64,000 nt of DNA from Sipunculus nudus (GCA_026874595.1 CM049320.1:49114714-49178713), one strand, 5' to 3'. Counted from the first letter of the stretch, positions 34,471-45,938 are shown. Notes: generated from the sequence alone by a model not told the origin. Numbers and translations are program-made.

Positions 34471-34900
34471 TGACATAATATCAATAAATCTATTTACTTC
34501 TTTTACATGGTATGCATGCATGTTGACACTTTATGCTTTACGAATAATAGTAAGTGAATAAACACTAACATAACTATGCATACTTGTGGTTTGTATTATT
34601 CTTTGCACTTATTTCATACTATGTTATCGCCATTGTTAATAACCTGAATAGCCTATTATTATCTAAATAATATTCTATAATAAACTCTTAATAATGGTTA
34701 TACAAGTACAGGAACTAACAATATATGTTATATTCAGCTACAATATTCTGCACATATATATTTGCTTGTATATTACTGTCATGCTATTTGATCATGTTTA
34801 AAATTTCATTTACTATCAGGGCCTTGTGGAAGATCAGTACATTCTGAACAAAACACCCTGAATAAAGATATATAAATAAATAAATAAATAAATAAATAAA
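32563..34900 (+). mobile_element. CR1/L2-group LINE, 5'-truncated, nested in an older LINE
   Basis: A 5'-truncated element starting inside ORF2 and ending in about eight TAAA units (34869-34900). Its coding frames are in the expected order with breaks near 32962-33004, 33830 and 34120. It interrupts a minus-strand LINE whose reverse transcriptase stops at the right flank (GVPQGSVAGPVLF, near 34905-34945) and resumes at the left flank (LIQINLPDIRGFAD, below 32562). It is therefore younger than its host. Confidence 0.88.
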
Positions 34901-35230
34901 AACAATACTGGTCCTGCTACACTTCCTTGGGGAACACCAAAACACATCTTAAATTCGCTTGATAAAATACCATCAATGAGTACTCCGTAAGATATTCCCT
35001 AAACCAGTGAGAAACAGTCCTACCATTTTCCAATTTATGTTAAAAAATCTCAGATAAAATATCTTTATCCATTGTATCAAAAGCAGCGCTAAGATCTAGA
35101 GGTACTAAAAGCGTAATTTTTTACAACCATACTATTCAAATGTCCGAGTGCACACGTAATAAAATAGTTACAGTACTATGGTTTCTCCTGTAGGCTGCAT
35201 TTTTCTCCGGCATCTGAGAAATCCTTTGAA
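34901..35230 (-). mobile_element. Older LINE, reverse transcriptase upstream part
   Basis: Minus-strand translation with a few stops gives VPLDLSAAFDTMDKDIL (catalytic aspartate), then HWFREYL and CFGVPQGSVAGPVLF, ending exactly at the TAAA tail of the nested LINE. The next expected residues appear at 32562 and below. Confidence 0.82.
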
Positions 35231-35596
35231 GGTATAGCACGTATTGGTCTATGGCTGTTCTATATTGTTATGTACCGTGCTGACATTCACAATAACAACA
35301 CCGTGGATTTGTCTATATTACAGATTAATTAGATAATGAAACGGTATTCGTAAATAGAAAAAATATACGGTCGTAAATATCAAATCGTACATATACTTAC
35401 TAAATTCCATTTTCCAATATTTCCCTCGCATGCAGACTTTAAATATCTTTATTTTAAATAAAACAAGGCATGTGTCGATAAATTTATGTCTAAATTTCGT
35501 AGAACTTCTCTGAATTCGAACACAACTTCTAAACAGATCAAGGTCATAATGACTCGATAAAATGGATATTTTTTGTTGATGCTTCTCATTAAAGAT

Positions 35597-35614
35597 ACAC
35601 ACACACACACACAC
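35597..35614. repeat. (CA)n microsatellite
   Basis: Nine CA units just before the SINE. Confidence 0.95.
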
Positions 35615-35639
35615 ATATATATACTGTTACGGGGTGACA

Positions 35640-35771
35640 TAAAAGCGGACCGAACTGTCTCGCTAGTGAAATTTGCTTATTTAGCGAAGCGGTTAGAACG
35701 CCGGACACCAACAAGGATTCGAATCCGGTATCGGCCCAATGTTTTCCCCTGAGCAATTTGTTTTCGGTCGG

Positions 35772-35773
<2 letters not shown>
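35640..35773 (+). mobile_element. tRNA-derived SINE with TA tail, copy 1
   Basis: A-box-like TTAGCGAAGCGGTTAGAACG, B box GGATTCGAATCC, then GGCCCAATGTTTTCCCCTGA and a (TA)n tail directly attached. A second copy on the opposite strand at 40240-40372 has the same order and also ends in (TA)n. Confidence 0.72.
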
Positions 35774-35851
<78 letters not shown>

Positions 35852-35852
35852 A

Positions 35853-35896
<44 letters not shown>
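35774..35896. repeat. (TA)n microsatellite (SINE tail)
   Basis: About 120 bases of TA with single interruptions at 35842 and 35855. It follows the SINE body directly. Confidence 0.95.
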
Positions 35897-35899
<3 letters not shown>

Positions 35900-36309
35900 C
35901 CCTGCTCACGAAAACTGTATGTTTGATAGAAGGAAACTAGTGGTATACAGCAGAGCTGGAATAATTTAAGAAGGCAAAACGTATTGCTGAGAATACATGG
36001 AAAAAGAACAAATCGAGTGAAAATCTTGTTCTTTTCAAAGCTCAAAGAAATATCAACATGAATGAGTGTGAGGAGCAAAGGCACATTACTAAACGGATTA
36101 GGTGGAAACTGTGACGGAAATTTAAATAAATTATTTCGTTTATGGATCGATTGTCGAACTGTTACAAGGATACTGCCGTTCAGAGTACCCGCGGAAAAAA
36201 ATAGTTGAGGACTTAGGGCAATTTTTTAATTAAATTATTAATATTGGATATTCAGTCGATAACCGAAATATGGGTGAAATTGAACATAAATATAAAAATG
36301 TGAGAAGTG

Positions 36310-36620
36310 AGACCTTGGATAGATTTGTTGAACTTTCTGAAGATGATGTGAGAAAATTTGTTTCTAATTCGAATTCTGGATCTTCTGCAAACAATTTTAT
36401 TGAAGTAGTTTTTAAATATTACCTGTTACATCATTAACATATCGCTAAAACAGGGTCATTTTGCAGGAGGTTGGAAATGCCCCTATGTTAGGCCGTTCAT
36501 TAAAAAGGTCGGATTAGATCGCGAATTTAAGAATTATAGGCCAGTGAGCAACCTCTCATATATTTCAAAATTGGTATATTTACAGTGGTTTAAGAGAAGA
36601 AGAGAAATTTGAATGTTCAT
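36310..36620 (+). mobile_element. LINE reverse transcriptase fragment
   Basis: Broken plus-strand frames give FVELSEDDVRKFVSNSNSG, then HFAGGWKCPYVRPFIKKVG and LDREFKNYRPVSNLSYISKL, the finger region of a Jockey-superfamily reverse transcriptase. No palm motifs follow, so this is a truncated remnant. Confidence 0.75.
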
Positions 36621-36624
36621 ATTT

Positions 36625-37440
36625 TCACTTGTGCATTGGAAGGTGTCTCTCCTACATAAATTAATTTGAGCATGTATCGTATAAAGAAAACATATAAAAA
36701 GATTCTAATTAAAGAAAGTTAAAAGAAGTTAATAAAAGTTTTAAAATTTAATTTGGAAAAAAAAGAATTTGCTGCAAAATATCGATTAACATACCTTTAG
36801 GCACGGGAACAGGGTGTTGTTTGAGCGAAATCTTGTTGTTGTGGATGGATCAGGTAAAAGTTTCAGTAAATGCAGTGCGTGTTCGGCTCCTAGTAGCTGG
36901 TCTAACGCTTAGTCACAGACAATAAGCGGACTGCATGCTAGTGACAGGTATCATACATGACAGTGACGACGCTGCGCGGAGCGTCCCTCACGGCTAATTA
37001 TAACTGCACCTTTAATGTACCTCCCGGGGATTGAACATCTCGGTGATGTACTCACAGGTTTCATAGCAACAGTGTCACATCTGCAACTATTTAACAGCGT
37101 CATTGCTGGTCTTGCTCTGGAATTTCGTAAACAGATATTTTAATACAGTTCTTAACACAAACTTTCCTTTTTAACAGCAGTGTAGGGATGGATTGTTGCT
37201 AATGATATCACCTGCTAGGAAATTATCGCTATGACTTTCAAGCATCTGCGTCATCTCCTGTTATCAACTCCCACGATGCGGCAACACGCACATCTGACAC
37301 GCATGTGTTGATTTAAATCCCGTAATGCCGGGAGTTCACTTATATTTTAAGATCTGTTGTCTGTATTGACGGTGAAAAATGAAAAACTATCACCAGTACA
37401 TCTTTAAATTGATAACAAACTAGAATCTGTAGTCAGGGCG
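36625..37440. other. Intergenic, no recognised feature
   Basis: No coding motif or clear repeat seen. Confidence 0.45.
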
Positions 37441-37446
37441 TACAAA

Positions 37447-38330
37447 CCTCCACCTTGCCAGGCGAGTGGCAGAAGAAAATAAATACGAATGGGTGGCTCC
37501 CACGCGGAGACAAAGGAATGATCCTTTGTCATAATGTCTTTATCCTAACCCTCTTCAAATGTTCAGCAACACATTTTTCGCATGTCACGAGACAGGTCAG
37601 TAGACGACCTGTAATCCCAACTGAACCCTATTTCAATTATATTGCCCGTTCAGAAATTTTACTCTCTCAACAGAAAGTAAAGATTTTAAATTCAATTGCG
37701 GAACAAATGTCCGCATGTATCTTTTAATAGGGAGCATTTTTCCGTTGAACGGACACAAAGAACTGAGACCCTTTACACGATCACGGTTTTATTGGTTAAC
37801 AGGTATGTTGATTTTTACATATTCAGAAGTACCTTTCCATAATAACCATGGTTTTAATAGTTCGGCCGATTTATGGGTTGTTTCTAAAAAAAAAACATTT
37901 TTCAAAAGGAAGCCTGGGGGGACTGCACACACTTCTAGGGGTCCTCAATCTTTTGGGGACTTTGAAACCCCTGCCAGAATCTACTAATCAGTCGTTCGTT
38001 TATACGTGCACGTTTCATGTAAAACATTTGAATGGTTCAGAAACACGGGTTCACCAGGCAAGTGGCAGAACAACTGCATCCGAATGGGCGGCTTCTACTC
38101 GAGGACAAAGGAATAGCGACTTATATTTATTCCTTTGTGAAATTGTGCTTATGGCTCTTAAGAAAAAAATATATTATGATGATTCCGATTACCTCCAAAA
38201 ATGTAATGGATTACGGATGCATTTTTACTCTACCCTTCAACAAATTTTCAGCAAAATTTGTATATTACATTTTGCGTTCATTTGCTGAAAGACAATGCAA
38301 CGAAACAAGGCTGAAGTGGTTTCTTTGCTA
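37447..38330. repeat. Diverged direct duplication, about 590-base offset
   Basis: CCAGGCGAGTGGCAGAAGAA, CGAATGGGTGGCTCCC and GACAAAGGAATG near 37458-37520 recur as CCAGGCAAGTGGCAGAACAA, CGAATGGGCGGCTTC and GACAAAGGAATAG near 38053-38115. Both are followed by a CTCTTCAA... or CCCTTCAAC...TTCAGCAA segment. The frames differ between copies, so coding is not supported. Confidence 0.6.
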
Positions 38331-38339
38331 AATGATTTC

Positions 38340-39240
38340 ATCGAAATCTATCAATCTGCTTTCTTTTAATCTGGGAGAGTTGTCAATTTTGCATCAGACC
38401 TGCTTATTCCATGACAATTTACAGTACTTAAAGGGGTCCAATCACATATCTGACCTTTATAAACTAAAAATTATCCCTTGGAGCTTTCATATAAAATAAA
38501 CCAGAAAACTTGATATCATCGCACACAGGCTGTTTGTTTTTTTTTGTCAACATGGCAGTGTTTACAGACATGTTGGTAAACAAGTTCACGTATCCATCAC
38601 GAAGGTGTTTTGAGAACTTTTCACAACCTAAATTACCCTTTAATCATTAATATATACACAGAGGAAGCCAGAAATCACATAATTTCTTTATCAAAATGAT
38701 GGTGAATGGCCCTCTTCAAACCAAAAAATTAATACTGTTGGAATATATTTTTGTTGGTCTTTCTTTTTCACATTGGAAACTTTACGTTTCGCGTACTAGA
38801 GACTTTGACGACATATGCAAGTGTATACAAATAACGCATGTGTCTGGTAACATGCCTAAGACTATACCATCAGCTGACTACACTGAATAAACATCGTGTT
38901 TCACGAAGTCGCCTGAGCTTCAACTAATACAAAGCATTTTTCATATAATTTCACGGTAAAATGCTTCTTTATAAAACCATTATATCTACGATATTTCCCA
39001 AGCAATGAAGCAGTGGGACCTATAATATTTATAAAAAAAACTTCTCACTTAAAAATTCGTACACCCTGTATATGCCTCACGTCTCTTTCCATTTTTTTTC
39101 TTTCTATGTTGATATTTTGGGGGAGGGTGTTCCTGAAGAAATCCAGTAGAGGTAATCTTTATATCATATCTTTATATCAAGTGAAACACATGACTAAAGT
39201 TCCTGCAAAACCTTAAAATTAAAATTTGCGTTGTTTCGTT
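38340..39240. other. Intergenic, no recognised gene
   Basis: Contains an AAAGGGGTCCAATCACATAT start and other sequence that looks like old interspersed repeat, without ends that can be defined here. Confidence 0.35.
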
Positions 39241-39277
39241 CCTACCAGCTTATTACAAAAATATGCATCAGACAGAG

Positions 39278-39304
39278 CCGTGGATTTTCCACGGGAGCAG
39301 CTAG
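39278..39304 (+). mobile_element. Helitron-type 3' terminus
   Basis: Perfect 7-bp stem CCGTGGA-ttt-TCCACGG (39278-39294), six bases, then CTAG followed by T. Hairpin plus CTRR before T is the diagnostic Helitron 3' end. The 5' TC end was not located, so element length is unknown. Confidence 0.6.
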
Positions 39305-39309
39305 TATAT

Positions 39310-40168
39310 AAAGAATAAAATGAATAACTTTCTTCCCCTCTTGTGACATATGAACTCATGAATATACTTTGCCGAGAATTTACTTAAAATGAGAAACTCA
39401 GTAGGTAGATAATTATTAAGAGTGAATTAATTAAAAATTCATATGATTTTTGTTAAGTCTTCATGGGCTATCAAAGTCTGGTGACCTCTGACCTCATTAA
39501 ACCGAATGGTATTATCCGGGAATTGAACTTAGGTGTTAAAGCATATTGATTAATGTTTATGCTGATTTTCATGAAAATCTATCTTATTCATAATAGGTTG
39601 TCGCGTATAAAATAATAGCCTATAAAAGAACTCGGGCGAGGTAATTTATTGGTAAGTAGATATGTTGAGTTTCGTGAAAATCTATCGAAACCCTGGTAAG
39701 GCGACACTAAAACTAGATGTACGGACGAACGGACGGACTTGCGGGCCTTGGTTTTACCACAGTACGTCGCCTCTTGGTAGGGCGTGTAAAAAGTTAGGCG
39801 CCTACTTTACCCGAAAAACGATAAACATAGGCAAACGTATTAGCGTCAGAGGCTAACCAAACCTGATTTAAATGCCTACTGAGTCGTGTGCCTACAGTTG
39901 GCAGCCTGCCACCCTTATGTCGATATCCAATTAACTGAAGACGTTGAGGTGGCACTAAAAGCTATAGGGTTCAGATCAATTCCACTACAAGTAGATGTGC
40001 ACGCTGGTTCAAACAGTACTTTTTTAAAATGTTTATCTGCTTGTTGAACTCTCATTTTTCCGGAGGTAAGACAAAAAGTAACGATATTCTGTTAGGAAAA
40101 ATTATAAAAATTACGTTTACGGTTGACTTTCTTGTAATCATGCACAGAATTAAATTAAATAAGGAGAC

Positions 40169-40170
<2 letters not shown>
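39310..40170. other. Intergenic, no recognised feature
   Basis: No gene or repeat recognised apart from a short (ACGGACGGA)-like run near 39720. Confidence 0.4.
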
Positions 40171-40172
<2 letters not shown>

Positions 40173-40227
<55 letters not shown>

Positions 40228-40237
40228 TATATATATT
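40173..40237. repeat. (TA)n microsatellite (SINE tail)
   Basis: TA tract at the 3' end, on the minus strand, of SINE copy 2. Confidence 0.95.
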
Positions 40238-40239
40238 GT

Positions 40240-40372
40240 TACGAAGACAAATAATTTATTATTCAGGGGAATATTTGGGCCAATCCGGGATTCGAACACA
40301 TGTCGGTGGCGCACAAGTCCGGTGTACCAACCGCTTCGCTAGAAAAGCAAACTTCACAAGCGTGTCAAATTT
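40240..40372 (-). mobile_element. tRNA-derived SINE with TA tail, copy 2
   Basis: On the minus strand: GAAGTTTGCTTTTCTAGCGA, AGCGGTTGGTACACCGGA, B box TGTTCGAATCCC, then GGCCCAAATATTCCCCTGAA and a (TA)n tail. It aligns to copy 1 at 35640-35773 over its full length. It abuts the truncated start of the next LINE. Confidence 0.72.
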
Positions 40373-41329
40373 ATGTATCATTTAAACCAGAATCAAAGGT
40401 TCCTATTTCTACCATTGAAACATGCTTGCATGACATAGGTGTTTGGATGTGTCAGAATCTACTTAAACTCAATGCTGATAAAACTGAGGTTCTGATTATC
40501 GGTACAAACCAGCAAAGGTAAAAAATTCAGTTGAAAACTCTTAACATATTTGACTCTGTAGTTGTGCCAACAAACTGTGCTAGGAACCTGGGGGTTGTTT
40601 TTGACCAAGGGCTTTGCCTTGATAAGCATGTAAATAATATTTGTAGTTTGGCTTTTTACCACCTGCGTAATATAGCTAGGATAAAGGGTTTCCTCACTCA
40701 AGATTCACAAATAACATTAATTCATGCGTTCATCAGTTCAAGGTTTGACTGTTCCAACTCTTTGCTATGTGGTCTTCCTAGCAAGTTACTGGACCGGCTT
40801 CAGAGAGTGCAGAATGCAGCTGCTAGTCTTGTAACTGGTGCCAAGAAGCGCGACCACATTACACCTATACTTAAAGAACTCCATTGGCTCCCGGTGCGAC
40901 AGCGCATTGATTTTAAAATTTTATTATTAGTATACAAAGCCATAAATGGTCAATCGCCTATTTACATTAGGAACCTCTTAACTTTTTATGTTCCAGTCAG
41001 GCAGCTTAGGTCATCTGACCAAGGGCTTTTAGTGATTCCTAAAGCACGAAGTGAGATGTGTCGTTCGAGAGCTTTCTCAGCTGTGGCACCAAGGTTGTGG
41101 AATGAACTTCCGCACTCAATCAGAGCTTCACCATCTTTAGCTTCTTTTAAAAGAAATACCTTTTTATATTACCTTTTGGTAGTTCTTAGGAATTAGGGTT
41201 TAACTTTTAGGAATCTTTGTTTTTAGTAGGAATCTAAATTTTATGTTTTAGAAAAACTGTGCTTTGTGTCTTGTAAAGCGCTTTTGATAACTATTTTGTT
41301 GAATTAGCGCTATATAAATTAAATATATT

Positions 41330-41345
<16 letters not shown>
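40373..41345 (+). mobile_element. L2/CR1-type LINE, 5'-truncated, with 3' hairpin
   Basis: The copy begins just after the YADD box (QIYVSFKPESK). It reads LLKLNADKTEVLIIGTNQ, stop, NLGVVFDQGLCLDKHVNNIC, RLQRVQNAAASLVTGAKK, LKELHWLPVRQRIDFKILLL and SAVAPRLWNELPHSIRASPS to a stop at 41196. The 3' end carries AAAGCGCTTTTGATAAC...TTAGCGCTATATAAA, whose AGCGC/GCGCT segments can pair, then a TTA repeat. Only one in-frame break (near 40521) is visible. Confidence 0.88.
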
Positions 41346-41361
<16 letters not shown>

Positions 41362-41366
41362 TATAG
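41345..41366. repeat. (TA)n microsatellite
   Basis: TA tract between the LINE tail and the pogo-type terminus. Confidence 0.95.
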
Positions 41367-41540
41367 TAGAACCTCGGAAGTACGACCACTGACTGGACCG
41401 TGATAAAGTGGTCTAATTTCCGAGGTGGTCGCCTATGTGAGGTTTGACTATCAAGGGTCTTACAACAGCTCGTCGGACCGTACGGTCTTAACCTTAGTAG
41501 CTATTCATAATAATCTGGAATTACTGATTTTGTTTGCTAC

Positions 41541-41701
41541 CTAAATTTGCATAGTTAGCGGGAAAACATCACGATACGTTTTGTATAAATTTTTTTTCGA
41601 CTCGTCAACGGTCGTAGCAGATACAGATCCTCGCTCACCACAAAGAGCACCAGAAGTGATGTTATGTTGCCCGCAAATTCTCTCTAGCCAGCCGTTGGAC
41701 G
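41541..41701 (-). pseudogene. Pogo transposase, CENP-B-type DNA-binding fragment
   Basis: The minus strand reads SNGWLERICGQHNITSGALC, then GERGSVSATTVDESKKNL and a stop at 41541. SNGWLxRxxxxHxI with GExxSV is the signature of the second helix-turn-helix domain. The expected NADETG catalytic motif and later DDE core are missing. Confidence 0.87.
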
Positions 41702-42240
41702 TAGGCCATGGGCTACCGGGGTCCGCCGTGCACCTCCACCACAACTCAACAAAATTGGTATTTTTGGAAAGCTTAGGATGCCTACATAAATAATTCAAAT
41801 GGTTACAGTGAAAATATTGGGATTCAATAGCAATTACCAGCACGTTTATTGCGTATTGTATATAAAATCATTTTTCTCGGCTCGTAAAATCACATAAAGC
41901 CTTAATTTGTAAAGCACAGGGGCATTTATCATTCAGTTTTGTTTGTTAATAGCAGGCATCCATGCTAGATCAATCAGCCAGGGAATGAAGAAAAAACGTG
42001 TGGGTGGATGCCAACTGATATTTTGAACTTCAAGATCATTTTCAGGGTCAAACACAAAAATGGGCCAGCCAAGGTCAATTTTTCACTTTTGACTGAGGAC
42101 ATTGCTTGTTAAATATCAGGCATCCATGCCAGATCAACCAACAAACAGTAATGGAAAAAGTTTGGGTGGATGCCATCCTACATTATGACCTTTAAGGTAG
42201 TTTTAAATGTCATTTACAAGGTCAAACCGAAGAAAATTGA
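41702..42240. repeat. Left inverted-repeat arm of the 4.08-kb element
   Basis: Matches the reverse complement of about 44880-45776. The shared sequence includes TTGGTATTTTTGGAAAGCTT, GTGGGTGGATGCCAACTGA and ATGGGCCAGCCAAGGTC. Arms contain repeated TTTTCAAGGTCAAA-like blocks. Confidence 0.85.
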
Positions 42241-42607
42241 ACCTGAACGGGTATTGTGTTTCCATCAATAAAATCAAGGTATATTCGGTAACCTAAAGCT
42301 TTAGTGATATTTTGTGGCAAGTGCAACGTACCCAAGCCACGTAATAATAATGTTCACCATTTTTACACTAAAAAGTATGAAAAGTACAACGTAAAAGTGT
42401 GTTTTAGTTTAGACAGTAACGTTTTTACTACTCTGAATCAAGACAAATGGAAGCGGTGTTAAGTGTTGCTCAAAGTGTCTTTAACACACTTTAAATTATA
42501 ACAGAGAAACATGGCCACATTTCGTAATGTGCAGGTTAAAAGGTCCATGAATAACGAATATTTGCTTATAATAATGTAGTTTTCGGAGCGAGTTGTGGGT
42601 ATCAGGA

Positions 42608-42817
42608 CAGGGGCGGATCCAGGATTTAGGGAAAGGAGGGGTCCAAGTCAGGAGAACTAACGATAAAACCTGAAAAAAGTACCCAAGCCCGTGAAAGGGG
42701 GACCAATAATTGGTCTAAACCCCTTAAAAAAAGTTGCGGCAGCTGAACCTTTTTTTTTGGGGGGGGGGGGGGGAATCTGAACCCCCTGGACCCCTAGCAC
42801 CTCTGCATCCACTTCTG
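42608..42817 (+). mobile_element. MITE of the CAGGGGC family, copy 2
   Basis: CAGGGGCGGATCCAGGATTT at the left and TGCATCCACTTCTG at the right form an imperfect inverted repeat. The interior aligns with 23736-23928 (AGGAGGGGTCCAA, AGGAGAACTAA, TTGGTCTAAACCCCTTAAAA). It contains a poly-G run at 42759-42773 and lies inside the 4.08-kb element. Confidence 0.62.
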
Positions 42818-44879
42818 CAGAAGACCTTGGATGGAAGTTCCACATTTAGAGTTAAAACGCATACCGGTACTGAAAAATTGTGAATGGCTCAAAAAATAGC
42901 TGTCACAATAACGAAATAGGCGATTTATATCATACAATATAAATATTGGACCATTGTGTTTTAGTTGAAATAGGATCATTCGGTGGCATTTATCGTTAAC
43001 ACAAGGTCTTCAGGTACCCACACGAATATTGAAACTGGTCCATGGATCAGTTCATGCTTAACATAAGGGAATTGACACAATTTAAATTGAGAAGATGATG
43101 AGACGGAGACACAGTATTTGCCACCATGCTTGCACCAGGCACTCGAGGAAACCAATTTTTCAGGGTTCACTTCACTGTCATTGGACGCCAGAATAATTTG
43201 GGAAATGATAATTGCCCTGTTAAATCCAAGATGGTAGCCAATATACCCATTATATATTGTAAAAGGAGACTCTTTAATTATCTTTTGATGGATACCTGTA
43301 CACGTTTTAATAGATGCTCTTTTAAGGTACAGTGTTAATTTTCCTATTATTCATTTGCTGAAGGGTGTTCAAATAACTACTGTTGTTTATTTTGGTACCT
43401 TGTCTTTATTTTCTTGATATCCATATGTATTAAAGGCACTTGTGGGACGTTAATAGGTAGTCCATTACATGTAGTGTGGGGTACAGGGACCCCCTAACAT
43501 CCCTGTTTAATATGTATTGTACAATTATTTAATTATTTAACCTTTTCAAAGCAATTTGCGGTAGAGGGAGCCACCTCCATTTTCGTAATGCAACTTTTGT
43601 TTCCATAACAACGCATATCAGTAGCAGGCATCTCGTGCCAGTCAGACCCGCACATTAATTGCTCAAGATGTATTGTTAAATAAAGTGAAGTGTTTTTAAC
43701 AGATTTGCCGCTTGATTTCATGGTATGTTGGCCTTTATAATCATTCTGATGAAACTGTATGTTTTAAAAGATACATACTTAGTACTTGTCACAATCATCT
43801 TCCATGCACTGTGAAATGATTTAGAGCTGTACTTGTAGGATTGATAAGCTGATCCACATTAATTTCCGAAATTTCTATTGGATGGCTTTAATGTAGGCTA
43901 ATTGAGCATTTCGACAACCAGCCAATTGCATTCATAATATTGTCGTAAATCAGAAAAATTACTTTGGGTGTCTTTTGATAATGACGTCATTTGAGATACA
44001 CACAGCGCAAATGTGTCCAAAGCAAGTACACAGTCAAATGTGCTACAGCTAATTAGTATTTAATCCGTTGGACCAGGATATTCGTGATCGTATCTACAAA
44101 GCCCATATCTCCTATATATCGCTTTTAAAAGTGCCGTTTATTTTTTATAGCACTTTTGTGGTAATGAAAACTTAGAGAAGAGTCCAAGTAACGTTCTCAA
44201 TGTCATTTTCAAGGTCAAACGAAAAAAAATAGGAATGGTAACAAAGCATTTAAGACGAACACCACATATAAAATTGTCCTTTAAAACATCACAGTATATA
44301 TTACGGTGTACATCCAAGTTACGCATCCCAGATGAATGCTGCATAATACTTGGTTGCCGAAAAAACATTAAACATGATGTAGGAGGCAGCATGTATATAC
44401 CGTATATAATTATCAAACAACTTCTGTTTGTGACTAATTAAAACAGCACATCAATATTGCTTTCAAATGGATTTTATTAATCAAAGCAACTGATGGGTCC
44501 TAGCTTTTCATGTTAGTTATTATAATGTACCTTACCTGGCCTATATGTCATTATATTTGAACATATAAATTATCGAAAAAAACCATCTTTCATCGGACAC
44601 GGCCTTTTGCCCTAACCTTAAATTTATTCAACAGTTATTTGTGCAGCTAAAGAGAAAAATTAAAGAATTAAAATCACTAAAATAATAGACTATTCAAAAA
44701 TTTATGTCTGAGTTAAGAATCTTTACAACACCTTTAGATCTAGCTGTCATGAAAGCTATAAATAAGAGCACCAAGGTTCGTGTCTCAAAATTTTAACAGC
44801 ATATGTGAAGATTATTTTACTCAAATAAACACAAAATCAACAACACAAAAACACAAAAAAAACACACACCTACACTTTT

Positions 44880-45776
44880 TCCATCACTGTTGGTTTATCT
44901 GGCATTGATGCCTGATAATTAGCAAGCAATGATCCCAAAAGTGTAACAATCGACCTTGGCTGGCCCATTTTTCAGTTTGACCTTGAAAATGACCTTGAAA
45001 TTCAAAATTTCAGTTGGCATCCACCCACATGTTTTTCTTCACTCCATGGCCTATAAATCTAGCATGGATATCTGCTTTTAGCAAGCAATGCCAATTTAAA
45101 GTGACAGAATCGACTTTGGCTGGCCCACTAATATTGGTCAATGGTATGTAATCTTCAAACTTTTTTTTTAACAATATTTTATTGCAAAACAAAGCAATGA
45201 GGATTGGAAAACAGGGCACAGCCCTATATCAATTCCTCTCCTCATTCTTCAAACTTTAATATCTTTAGAAATATTGGATATATAGAGACAATACCGATAT
45301 CAGCTGGAAGCTGAGATTATGCTCTATTGTTGGTATCAGTAAACATGTTATATGTTGGGTTCTTTAAAGGTAACAAAACAGAAAAACAAAAAATTACATT
45401 TAATTAACATTTTCTATCTCAAGGGATATATTTGAGTTATGTTGAAACAGCACTACATATAACACACAAGCATGTTTAAAATGAACTTACACTGATTTCT
45501 GATTTAAAAATCTTTCATTTTGCATCAATACAAATCTTCCGAAATCTATGTGTCTTACTGAATGATATATGCCATTGTGTTTTATGTGATTTCATGAGCC
45601 AAGAAAAAATGATATTATACGGTACGCAATCAACGTGCTTGTAATTGCTATTGAGTCCCAATATTTTCATTGTTACCATTTGAATTATATATGTAGGCAC
45701 CCTAAGCTTTCCAAAAATACCAATTTTGTTGAGCTGTGGTGGGGGTGCACAGTTGACCCTGGTAGCCCATGGCCTA
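44880..45776. repeat. Right inverted-repeat arm of the 4.08-kb element
   Basis: Reverse complement of the left arm, with an unshared stretch near 45140-45510 that holds a poly-T run and an ACAGGGCACAGCCCTATATC segment. It is probably an insertion in this arm. Confidence 0.8.
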
Positions 45777-45938
45777 ACGCTTTGAAGTTTGAGTGACTTT
45801 ATGCGACAGCCAACTGGCGTGACTTTCCTGTATTAAGGGATCAGATACAGGGATTCCTTGGGCGCGTGCACGTTGAAACCACTGCCATGTAGCCTTGTCA
45901 ATGTCGTCGTACTGAGTCGATGACAGTGGCGTTGCTTG
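45777..45938 (-). pseudogene. Pogo transposase, linker fragment
   Basis: The minus strand reads YDDIDKATWQWFQRARAQGI and PVSDPLIQE, then in another frame KSRQLAV and NFKA. This matches the start of the CENP-B-type second DNA-binding domain in pogo transposases. It follows the N-terminal fragment and precedes the SNGWL fragment at 41701. Confidence 0.85.

Larger units (their letters stand above)
41702..45776. mobile_element. 4.08-kb long-inverted-repeat element, unclassified
   Basis: Both ends read TAGGCCATGGGCTACC inward and stay nearly identical for about 165 bases, then similar with indels for several hundred more (left arm to about 42240; right arm from about 44880, with extra sequence near 45140-45510). 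ACG flanks both ends (41699-41701 and 45777-45779), a 3-bp target duplication. Removing the insert restores the pogo FKA/SNGWL junction. The interior holds a CAGGGGC MITE and no recognised transposase, so it is non-autonomous or decayed. Family assignment is open. Confidence 0.85.

Noticed and set aside
35589-36084. ORFs of repeated YIYIYI residues
   Set aside because: They are translations of the (TA)n tract.
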